Part shown: positions 37,172 to 46,974 of the stretch, one piece after another | Layout of the letters: each line of letters begins with the position of its first letter | Position numbering within the stretch: the stretch's first letter is position 1 | From: Pseudofabraea citricarpa | Taxonomy: Eukaryota; Ascomycota; Leotiomycetes; Helotiales; Dermateaceae | Reading direction: 5' to 3' | DNA: 64,000 nucleotides | NCBI GenBank assembly: GCA_029641185.1 | Contig: JAPWGK010000001.1 | Span: 3,236,501 to 3,300,500, forward strand | Translations under genes and position numbers: made by a program | The notes under the pieces: model-generated | Databases searched by the model: none | Told to the model about the DNA's origin: nothing | Seen by the model: the letters and a program-made list of their open reading frames with translations, nothing else

Positions 37172-38179
37172 TCAGATCTTACACTTCTTTCTCGGGTACT
37201 CCAAGGTATCAGTGTCAAGGAAAGCGTCAAGCCGGTGGATCTCATCTATATCTCTGCCTTCTTGCACCACTCGATCAATTCTGCCGTCATCAAATGCTAT
37301 GCCATGCCAAAGGAGGACCCCGAGATCTCTAGCAAGCTTTACCGCTCCAAGTATCTCCTTGTCTTTCAATGCTGAGATCTTACTCTCCAATTCTGCCCAA
37401 AATATGTCTCTTAATACAGCTTCGTCTTTATATTCAAACCCTATCGGTGTAATTCGTCCTAGAATCTCTTCCAACCCATATATACAGACCCCAAAAGGAA
37501 GATATTCGGCTTCAGCCCAGTCAACCATGCCTGTTAGCTCACCCGAAGAAGGCTCAACCATGATATTGCTTGCCACGATGTCCCCATGAGTGAGCACCCA
37601 GGGCAGCGACTCTATATGGTGCAGTTCTCGTAAAATTCTCTTCGCGTTTGGTTGGAAGCGTGCTGGTAAGTCGGTGACCAGCGATTTGAGCCGAGAGACG
37701 ATGGATTGGCCAATTTTGCCGTAAGTAACGTTCTCGTTGTATCCCGTATGCCATGCCTTGGCCAGAAAGGTTGCGAATCCCTTACACAGTCTGATTCGAT
37801 GCTCCAGGCATAAGTCATTGTCTCGGGATGCTTGATAAGAGATACCGGGGATCCGGTTCATGCTGTACACCAGAAGTCCCGAGTCTGGCAGCGTGGCTAT
37901 GTGTTTGGTACTAGGGACAAAAGAGCCATATGTTTGTTCAGCAAAACTGATGATAGAAAGCTCGAGGCGATACGAAGATGGTCGGAACTGGATTATCGTG
38001 TCTTGTCCAACGAACAATGTCATCGAGCAGTAGCCTTGACATGGTGCAAGTTCAACGAACTTGTCTGGATATAGAATTTTGACAAAGGTAAAGCAGTTGA
38101 CTCGATCTTGCGTGGTTAACCCAGAACGAAGAAAGAAGTCATTTACTGCTGTTAAAAGCAACATCTGCTCGTCGGCCAT
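37172..38179 (-). CDS. Aminoglycoside phosphotransferase (APH)-family kinase-like protein
   Basis: A single exon of 335 residues with the APH/choline-kinase fold signature. The catalytic loop reads THGDIVASNIM (Asp200, Asn205). The metal-binding segment reads GMVDWAEAEYLPFG (Asp220). The N-terminal lobe holds a TIIQFR segment in the place of the usual V-V-K-F/Y-R block, so the ATP-anchoring Lys is not obvious. Fungi carry large families of such genes. They are cytosolic, their substrates are mostly unknown, and a role in antibiotic resistance should not be assumed. The gene lies 477 bp from the RIP island and shows no RIP stops. Transfer or recent duplication cannot be judged from one copy. 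Confidence 0.82.
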   Translation of the reverse strand: MADEQMLLLTAVNDFFLRSGLTTQDRVNCFTFVKILYPDKFVELAPCQGYCSMTLFVGQDTIIQFRPSSYRLELSIISFAEQTYGSFVPSTKHIATLPDSGLLVYSMNRIPGISYQASRDNDLCLEHRIRLCKGFATFLAKAWHTGYNENVTYGKIGQSIVSRLKSLVTDLPARFQPNAKRILRELHHIESLPWVLTHGDIVASNIMVEPSSGELTGMVDWAEAEYLPFGVCIYGLEEILGRITPIGFEYKDEAVLRDIFWAELESKISALKDKEILGAVKLARDLGVLLWHGIAFDDGRIDRVVQEGRDIDEIHRLDAFLDTDTLEYPRKKCKI

Positions 38180-40713
38180 AGTGTCTGAACGGATTCATCG
38201 TCCTGAATACCGTCATGATGCTATTGAAACGAGAAGAGGGGAAGAGGATGCTGTCAGTGAGGTGTCACCCCACGCGCCTCCCGGATTAAAGCGTGAGCTC
38301 GAGTCCTTATCTTCTTGGTTGATTGAGCTGCACAGCGATAAGAATATGATGGTAGATGGCGAATGAATGGCGGATGCTGAAAAGTCCACGCACGAGGTCC
38401 TGTGCCAAGGACGTCGGATAAGCGCACCAAGCACGAAAAATCCGCCGTATCCGAGTCTACTCGGTCACCGTATGGAAGTACAACATCTTCTCCAAGCGAG
38501 CACTTCACCATTCCAAGAATATTTCACATTTTGTAAACGTGAGGGTATGAAGCTTTTCTGTTGAAAGTGTTCTTCAAAGGAGAGACTTGGCTTATAACTC
38601 ATACCATAACATTCTTGATTATTGTTCAGTAATAATTTCTGCCCTATTTTAAACTTAAGATACCGGCTAGCTACGATCACTTGTCTGGTAGCGGAAACGG
38701 AGCATGGATATCGCGACTGACAACTCTCTTCTCTCTTATATATACTGGCAAATGGAAGTGGAACATGGATATCGCGACTGACACCTCTCTTCTTTCTTAC
38801 TTATATATAGTGGCAAACGGAAGTGGAAGAGAGATATCGCGACTGACACCTCTCTTCTTTCTTACTTATATATAGTGGCAAACGGAAGTGGAAGAGAGAT
38901 ATCGTGACTGACACTCCTCTTCTTTCTTACTTATATATACTGGCAAACGGAAGTGGAAGAGATATATCGCGACAGATACCTATCTTGCCGAGGAGAGACG
39001 GCCGACGGATCTCGGTTGCTAAGAGCAGGGCCGGCATGCACTTATTTTGATGCTTGAAGAATTATAGCGCGGATGAAGACCATGTTAACCGCTGCCAGGC
39101 CTCCATTTCTCTGTTTGGAAGTGTTGTTGTCAGTGCTGTTCCTGTTGTTAGATATAATGATAACCAAGGTACGGGCCGAGAACGGCATTGAACCACTCAA
39201 AATTTGGAAGAGCTGACAGCGGAACTTGTAAAATCCATAGCCTGTCTTGTCTACATGTGTCAGAAACGCTCGCTGGAGCACAGCCTTCTAGTCGAAAGAC
39301 CTCTCATGCGATTAGCCGACAGCCAGCCAAATGTGACTCCCAGGACGGGCCGCTACATTCTGAGTTCTTGTAGACTTTGCATGTAATTGGCCGCACCATC
39401 CGAAATGACTGTTCATAAATGATAAATAATTTAATCGAATGACTGCCTCTTGGGAATTAGGACTGAGTTGACCCTAACAAAAGAAAAACTGGTGTTGAGA
39501 TATCACAAATGTTACTGAAACACTTCTAGCACGGTAGCCAAATAAAGCATCCTTGAGTCATCTAACAAATTTACACTTATAAACCCCTTGCAATTTATAA
39601 TTCTGAATCAATTTGAATAATTATAGCGACATCAGCCACCACGTGGCTTAGGCGATCACCTTGTCAGCCAGTGAAGGTCATTCCTATAACCAGAAAATCG
39701 TCTTACTGTATCTTGTCGGTTAATTTCCCCAACGCCCAGGAGTCTTTCTATATACACCACTATACGAGCTCGCATGGCTTATATTATTGGGATCTCTTGG
39801 AATTTATTTCCTTGGCTCTGAAGATTAAACCTTGTCCTTTCTTGAGCTCGAACAGCTCTGTGACCTATGATGAGCCAAAGCTCAAGAGGCAGAAGTAGTA
39901 GTAATTATGACAGCCGGTCACGTGTTGAATTGGTGATTATCTGGTGTATTGCCGAGTTCAGATGAACGGTGCGGGGAATTGTAATACATGACAGAATGTC
40001 AGCTTGTGTTGTGGTTGCCTTGAAGACGGAATGTTTCCTTGTGCTCTGTACGACGATGGATGTACAGCCGCGATGATCTTCCCCAGGATAAGACAGCCAA
40101 GCATTGTCGGTCCGGCCAATCACAGGGCTGGTTCTCCTCCAGGGGGGCTCCTTCTATTCACGACTAACCGAAATTGGGCGCTGGGAGTTGGGCTGGAAGA
40201 GCTGGAAAACAACAAAGCTCTTTGTTTTGTCGCAAACTTTCACCTCTCTTTACATCAATCGGCCTGCATCCGTCGGCTGTCGTACTTGTACGCTACATAC
40301 CTATGCAAGCCATCGCCAATTTCTATGTGTTCCCGCACAGTGATGGTGGGCTTGCTTTGAGGTTACGCCACTGCCAGTACAGCTTCCGAGCGAGCCAATC
40401 TCACCCATCTCAAATTACCTGACGGGGCACAAACATGTCAGCATTGAGCGTGCACGAGATCACAAAGCGAGCTGCTCTCTGCTGTGCAGTGCCACGGCAG
40501 CCTGTTATTGTGCTAAGAAGGGCATCTAACTCTGACATAAGAAAGAGGGGACACGCCTGACCTTCTGAGAGTCAGCCTCACGCTCCACCTCTTTATATCT
40601 GAGTCCTGTGGCCCCATTGAAGTACTAGCCGCGCGAAAAACAAAAAGTACCAAACGCCAAAGCCTTAACCTCAATACCATACACAACAACTCCTTATATC
40701 CGGATACTCCATT
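38180..40713. other. Intergenic region with minisatellite, about 2.5 kb
   Basis: I found no protein gene that I could support. Frames of up to 118 codons on the plus strand (40004-40360) lack any family features. It contains the 65-bp minisatellite described separately. The last 100 bp or so should be the promoter and leader of the DUF2235 gene. The region may contain untranslated RNA. Confidence 0.5.
38686..38988. repeat. 65-bp minisatellite, about five units
   Basis: Unit starts (TGGCAAACGGAAGTGG or a variant) lie at 38686, 38746, 38811, 38876 and 38941. The first unit is 60 bp, the next three are exactly 65 bp, and the last is partial. Each unit contains GATATCGCGACTGACACC or a variant, then a pyrimidine-rich run and CTTATATATA. 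Units differ by few bases, so expansion looks recent. The period is not a multiple of three, which argues against a coding repeat. Confidence 0.9.
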
Positions 40714-42641
40714 ATGGCCCAGTTCCAATTACAGGCTAAACGACTCATTCTTTGCTGTGATGGAACATGGATGGACAGGTTTGTGGTTATGCCTTGTATG
40801 CTGCCTGAATTACTACTGATATATACCTATTTAGTGATGATGGCTTCACAAAACCTACTTTGATTCCTTACCACCCAACCGCAACCCTCCAAGTTCCCAG
40901 CAACATCACCAGAATCTCCCATGCACTCAAGAGACATGGCAGTGATGGGATGCCACAGATCATCTACTATCATTCTGGGGTTGGGACCAGTTCTAGCTTC
41001 CTCGACAGCCTCACAGGTGGTCTTCTTGGGGCCGGTATCTCTGAAGTAAGTATGCACTTATAGCATCAAGCTGTGATACTGACTCATGGCATAGAACATT
41101 CGTGAAGCATATGCCTTCATTGCCAATAACTATACTCCCGGTGACGAGATCATTCTCATTGGTTTCTCACGTGGAGCCTTCACAGTCAGAAGCGTTGCAT
41201 CAATGATCCGAGATATTGGGCTTTTGACCTTGGAAGGAATGTCTACTTTCTACCCCATCTTCAAGGATCAGGAGAACTTCCGCAATGCATGCTACAGAGA
41301 CATCTTCCCTGATCTCCCATTCTCAAATAAGCCAAAAGATGAAGCAGGCTACGACCAAGAAATGTACAAGAAACGACTTGTAGAAGTAAGTTGCACTCGG
41401 TATAAAATGTAAATACATAATCTAACATGATTTAGAACAAATTGACTCGTGTCCATGATCCCAATGGGAGGACAATCGTTGTACAAGCCGTTGCCGTGTT
41501 CGATACAGTGTAAGTACCTCAAAGTCACTATCTAGATAGAAGCTTATTAGGTTAGTGGATCACTCGGTATCCCAAATAGCTCCTTCTTTGCAAGATTGGG
41601 GTTCCCGCATGCTACCAGAGAATTCAAGTTCTATGACACCAACCTATCTAATCATGTGAAGCATGCCTTTCAAGCTTTGGCACTTGACGAGCATCGTAAA
41701 CCGTTTTCTCCTGCTGTATGGGAACGAAAAGATCATATTTCAACTGATCTCCGACAAGTATGGTTTCCCGGAGCTCACTCGAATGTTGGTGGGGGCTATG
41801 ATGATCAAGAGATGTCAAACGTTACGCTTGCTTGGTAAGTAGTCCGACAACTAACAATGCTCCTGGCTTATTTTAAAATAGGATGATGGATCAGCTTGCT
41901 TCGATTGGTGTTGGATTTAAGGAAAGTTACATCAACAAGATCTTTGACCAGAATGTTCAATTCTATGAGAACGTTATTCCAAAATCAGGTGGGATTATCA
42001 ATAGACCATGGAAGCAATGGGCTATCACACCGGTATACGAGAAACACCATCCAATAAGACCATGGGGACTTGGTGAGATTATTGACTCGGGCTCAGGGGG
42101 TTGGTTTTTAGCTGGAAAAGTAACACGAACACCTGGACTTTACATGCGCGCTGATCCTGTGAGTCATACTTACTTTCTATGGGCCATAGTTATTGAGCAC
42201 AGTCGGCTAATGATGTCAATATAGGACACAGGAGTCCCAACAAACCACCCACTAGTCAATACCAATGAGCGTATTCACAGCTCTGTGCGCATCAGACTGG
42301 ATCTTGACGGTCTGGATTCTGACGATAAAGGGCTCTACAAATGTCCAGCACTTCTCTCTAAAGGCCCGTGGTCACTCCGAAAAATGCGCATCAAAGTACA
42401 AGACCCCATTCCTGCAACTGCAACATGGGGTGTAAACGCTCCTGGTGCTGCCGAAAGAGAGGACGACATCAGATGGGTATGGGAGTACGTGGGACCAGAG
42501 AAGAACGCCCCAAAGAACCGCATCATGATTGAAGAGAGTCTTGGTCCCTATGAGAGACATCTACTCTCGCTTAACAAAGGTAAAGAAGTTTTCCAGAAAG
42601 TTATGGGTGACGAAGATGAGATGTTTCCAGAGAATGTTTGA
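40714..42641 (+). CDS. DUF2235 alpha/beta-hydrolase
   Basis: Seven exons (40714-40778, 40835-41045, 41095-41385, 41436-41509, 41556-41834, 41882-42158, 42225-42641) give 537 residues. Introns are 46-66 bp and every phase agrees. The protein has the DUF2235 domain shared with Tle1-type lipases: N-terminal RLILCCDGTW, nucleophile elbow GFSRGA (Ser117), VFDTVGSLG (Asp212) and PGAHSNVGGGY (His288). These form a plausible Ser-Asp-His triad for ester or phospholipid hydrolysis. There is no signal peptide, so it is probably intracellular. The substrate is unknown for most fungal members. An alternative 3' splice (donor 42580, acceptor 42919) would replace the last 20 codons with a long charged tail ending at 43530, described separately. 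Confidence 0.88.
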
Positions 42642-42919
42642 TTGGTTGATACGATCTCTGTTACTTTCAGTCTTTTTGTTTTGTTCTGGTTTATTTAGTT
42701 CTATTTTGCCTTGCTCAAAACTTGGGGAGAAGGGAAAAGGAACAGATTTATATTTGTTTACTAGTAACTTCGTCGGTCTCTACCGCCAAACAGACCCAGC
42801 TAAATGAATAATCCCCTCTCTTACCCTTATACGCGATCGCAAAACAGAAGATCCAACCAACTCCATTTCTGCATTTCTTTGCCATAAGCTAACCTCTACT
42901 TTTCTTTTACTTGGAATAG

Positions 42920-43530
42920 GAAGGAAGGAATACAAGAAGCGCCGAAGAAGAAAAAGGAAGAAGGACAGAGATGAGGAACCGCCACTCACAACAGGTTACT
43001 ACCCCAAATATGATCCGGGATCAAGCAGTCATCACCATCCCCAAAGCCGAAGATCCAGGGAAGAATGGGAAGAAAAAGGCAAAGGGAAGCTGGAATTCGC
43101 CGTCCCCGATGTGGAATATGTCCCCGCCGAGAGAGAAAAAGGGAAGGAAACAGAGAAGAAGAGGCGGAGGCGATCGGCACCGGTTCCTGAACCTATACGA
43201 GATGAGCGAGAAAAGGGAAAGGGAAGAGAACAAGAAAGAGAAAGGGATAGCAGAAGAGAGAAAGAAACCCCGAGGTATGAGAGGTTCGGTGATGGGTTTA
43301 GAGAGAAAACTCGCATGGCTTCGACTCCGGTTCCGACGTATACTACTACCAACACTAATACTGCGGAAAGACATCAGAGAGTTAGGATCGTGGAAGATCG
43401 AGAGAGGGAGAGGGACAGAGTGAGGAGGTACAGAGCGGAAGGGAGCCAGATCAGGAGTGTGGCTGGGAGTAGTGTAAGCGGAAGGAGTGAAGAGAGAAGG
43501 CGGAGGAGGAGGAGCTCTTCTCAAGCTTAA
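42920..43530 (+). CDS. Possible alternative last exon of the DUF2235 gene, charged Arg/Lys/Glu-rich tail
   Basis: A frame opens near 42805, has no ATG before 43315 and runs to the stop at 43528-43530. From 42920 it begins with a dense basic block (KKRRRRKRKKDRDEE), then HHH- and Glu/Arg-rich repeats and an SR-like end. A good acceptor (TTGGAATAG) ends at 42919. A donor GTAAAG at 42580 inside the DUF2235 last exon joins to it in the correct phase, giving a 720-residue protein. The implied intron is 340 bp, much longer than the others in this gene, so this is a model and not a certainty. Otherwise it would be an unlinked small gene lacking its start. Confidence 0.45.
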
Positions 43531-44004
43531 TGGGACCGAGATGGTGTACTTTACTTTACTTTACTTGTATTTTCTTTTGTTGTAGGATTTGATTTGTCTT
43601 GATAGATGTATAATAGGTCATGGTGGCAGCTGTCTGTAAACCTAGGGTGGACTTTTCGGTTTTCTGTAATATAAGCGACGGAAAGGGAAGACGGGCGGAG
43701 TTGTCAGAGTAGGCTGGTTGGTGTTTGTGTAAACATAAATAAAATTGAGAGACTGGAAGGAGGGAAATTGTTTGTAGCAAAGAGAAAAATGTAGCTTTCT
43801 TTACCTGCTGAAACGACATATGGAGCTAGGTTAACGTGCACACGTATATATAGAGAGAGTATTCGAAATTGATTCTCCAACTGATATTAGAAAAATTTCA
43901 AAAATATATCTACAACCAAGCTCAAACCTCGATCTGCGAACTCCCCTTCCATGATACTGTAATCTGTCCCCAATACGATTCAACTGGCTATCCATACCAA
44001 CTTA
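43531..44004. other. Intergenic, converging 3' ends
   Basis: 474 bp between the DUF2235 locus and the 3' end of the permease. It starts with short TTTAC repeats near 43549-43565. No gene is visible. Confidence 0.5.
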
Positions 44005-46134
44005 TTAGATAGTTTGCAGTCCTATATCACCCACTCTCCTTCCCTCGACAAACACCACCGGTGGTGTATAATGTTTCCTTCCATGGACGAAATAAACGAC
44101 CAAGGCAAGAACAATAACGCCTGCCCACACAGCCGGGGCCCAGTTAGCAGTGCTTGTTGTGATGGGCACGCTGACGGGAAAGCAGCTGAAGACGATGACG
44201 AAGCCGGAATAGAGGAACGCGAAGGTATTGATGGGGATTCCCCAGCGCCCGAGACTCCAGCGGGCTGGGGGTAGAGGCTGCTTTAGAAGGCGCAGGCGAA
44301 GCACACATCCGATGGAGATCATGTATGTCGAGAGCAGAGCGAGGAGGGTCAGGGATACGATGATGTTGAACGCGAAGGTGGATCCGAGATTGATGAGACA
44401 AAGGATGCCGGACGTGACGGCTGTGAGGTAGACGGAGTTGTCTGGCACGTTGTTTTTACGATTGATCTAGGAAGAAGGTTAGGAGATAAAAGAATATAAT
44501 ATATTGAAACAAATCAGACTGACCTTTGACATCCATTGTGAGAAGGGGAATCCTCGATCGCGAGCGAAGGCCCATAGTTCGCGTGATGTGGTGGCTATGG
44601 CTGTGATATTGCCGGCAAAGATCAGAATTAGTAGGATGATCATAAGTGTTAATGTTACTGCAGTAGAGCCGGTGTTTTGGAACAAGATTAGGTAGGGTGC
44701 TTCGGAGTTTATGGCAGCATCGAGAGGTCCGATGCAGAAAAGCATGGTTATCAGCATGATGCTATCAATATTAGCAATTGGGGTACTTTTGGGTGAGAAT
44801 ATGTGCTTACAGCCCCATAAACACATTAAGTAAATAACTCCACCACATTGCTCTAGGGACGTTCAAGGATGCGTCTTCAACTTCCTCGGAAATATGAACA
44901 GCACTGTCGGAACCTGGAAAACCATCAGCAAGAACACGGGTTTCTTTTGGTAGCACCCTTTACATACCAAGATTACAGTACAGGACTGATACTTGGGCAA
45001 CGAGACAAGAGGTCCCTATATTGCTCCAGCCACCATTGTTGACGACTTCGGTAAAGACTGCGCTTGCCGAGTTCTTGGGGGCCATTACCCATAGAGGAAT
45101 TATGGTTATAACAAACCCCAATATATGCCCGAAGAGAGATATAGTTTCAAGCATTGGTAGGATCTTCGCGCCCCATGTGTTAAAGAAGATGGTTATGACA
45201 AGGAAGGCCAGCATGATCAAGGTGTACTGCCAGTTTGGAAAGACAAACTCGGCGTCATTGACTTCTATAATGGCTTGGACGAGAGTAGTGAGTACGAAAA
45301 CACTACTTGCCACACTAGCCAGCCAACCTAAAGTCGACATCCAGCCTGGAGACAGTTTTAGCCTTTACTGGAATATACCTGGGCAGACGTAACAATACCT
45401 GCTGCATAACTAAAGAATTTCTGGTATTCGGGAGGTGCGAATTCAGAAACCCAATGGTACTGTCCTCCGCTTGTGGGAGCCCTGAGATTGTATGTCAGAA
45501 TACGCTAGATAGATGCGAATCTAACCTTTGAGATATCCCAAAGAAAGACTTACATGCTCTCCATTTCTGCTAAAGATGCAACAATCGTTCCGTAGCATAT
45601 AACGGTTCCTATAAAGACCCAGAACAACCCCCCAAACCCTCCATTGAGTAGCCCAACACTCAGAGATACGAGAACGAATTCCCATGTTGCCTGTAGTTGT
45701 TAAATCAGTATGCACTTTTAAGTTTCCAGGACAGATCAGAATAGTTGGTCTTGATTTCCCTGGAAATGTGTCGTTCCCTGACAGCAACTCCCAAATCCAA
45801 AAGGGCCAAGAAGGCGTAGATTTCACTTACCATGTATATAGAAATGAAGCCTAAATATATTATTAGATAAAGCGGATTTATGGGTATTTTATGAACGACA
45901 TACCCAACGTGGAAAGGAACCCAAAGTTTCGCTGTGTCTAAATCAATTTCGATGAACTTATTTGAATTCGACACTTCTCACCTTGAACTCTTGTTTCTTG
46001 CCCAACCGTCGCATATCATGAACATCGTATCTATTCTCACCATACTCGGCCCCCGTAGAGTAACCATCATACACATCACGATCGGGATCTGAGCTAGCCC
46101 TAAGCTCAACGGGCAAGTCCTTATTGGGATCCAT
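44005..46134 (-). CDS. APC-superfamily amino acid/GABA/choline permease
   Basis: Multi-exon plasma- or vacuolar-membrane transporter of the amino acid-polyamine-choline superfamily, in the fungal ACT group that includes GABA and choline permeases. Exon 1 (46134-45982) encodes a hydrophilic tail ending LGKKQEFK. It is followed by two tiny exons, 28 nt (45931-45904) and 20 nt (45850-45831), that restore the conserved RNFGFLSTLGFISIYM. Next come TWEFVLVSLSVGLLNGG, SLAEMESMAPTSGGQYHWV, the long frame at 45340-44960, and exons down to the stop at 44005. About twelve hydrophobic segments can be counted. SGGQYHWV and the SEEVEDA-type loop are family hallmarks. Start chosen at MDPNKDLP; an upstream in-frame ATG at 46218 would add 28 residues. 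Intron 3 is unusually long (about 140 bp). Substrate cannot be fixed. Confidence 0.85.
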
Positions 46135-46974
46135 ATCTTCAAACTGCGCAAGCGGGAGATAATGAGTGAAAGGGACAAAACGAAGAGGCCACCGTGATAA
46201 CAAGATGGGCATGATCAAAGGCCCCGTTGGTGGGGGATCTAAATTATAAGTCTACTCAGATCTCCCGTCGCCGGACAAATCCTCGTTATCGGCTAGGCCC
46301 GCCGGACTAGAAGCTTGTCCTACAGGTTTGTGAGATTTCGGATGCCACCAAACCTGTTTAAGTAGGATCATGCTTCAATCTACCAGGTAGTGGTTCTTGC
46401 CAGGATTATTTGCCTTCACCTGTCGCTGGCCCAGCCACCTTCGATTTAAGCGATATTCTAGCACTAATAGGGAGGGGGACGTTGAACAACACCAACACTC
46501 CGATATAGAGAAAGACTTATTAAAAAGGTAGAAAGTCGAGAAGAGAGGGCGATTTGTTGTGCAATCTGTACAGTTCCAGGTAAAGACTAACTCCGGCTGG
46601 GCTTGCATGTACCGAAATGTAGACAAGAAACTAGTGCAGCGCGATGCATCTAGACCAACGGCCGACTGAGCCACCCTTGTTGATGAACGGGGCGGAAATT
46701 TGGACTATCAATTACTTTTTTTAAAAAAAAACTGTGATAATGTATCGGCCAGTTTGTTGGACTATGTGTATGTGAACTTCAAATATCCGTCTTTGATCTG
46801 TTGTAATAGGGTCTGATTTTAATAGTTGCTGTGGTTTTCATTTTCGACATGCATACTTTCAGGCTTGACTTAAACTGGCAATTGTACCCTGATCACGGAG
46901 ACAATCCCAACGAACCAGAATGATGGTATACTTGCTAAATACTATTTCAATCAATCGCTCCTCTTGAACCCATA
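46135..46974. other. Intergenic, permease promoter side
   Basis: 840 bp between the permease start and the 3' end of the APC4 gene, both on the minus strand. It should contain the permease promoter. A 99-codon minus-strand frame (46375-46674) shows no family features. A short poly(T)/poly(A) junction lies near 46716-46731. Confidence 0.5.

Noticed and set aside
38686..38988. CRISPR-like array
   Set aside because: Units are contiguous 65-bp tandem copies without unique spacers, in a eukaryotic genome.
43021..43524. Ser/Pro-rich minus-strand frames opposite the charged exon
   Set aside because: They are mirror images of the Arg/Glu-rich plus-strand coding sequence and lack independent support.
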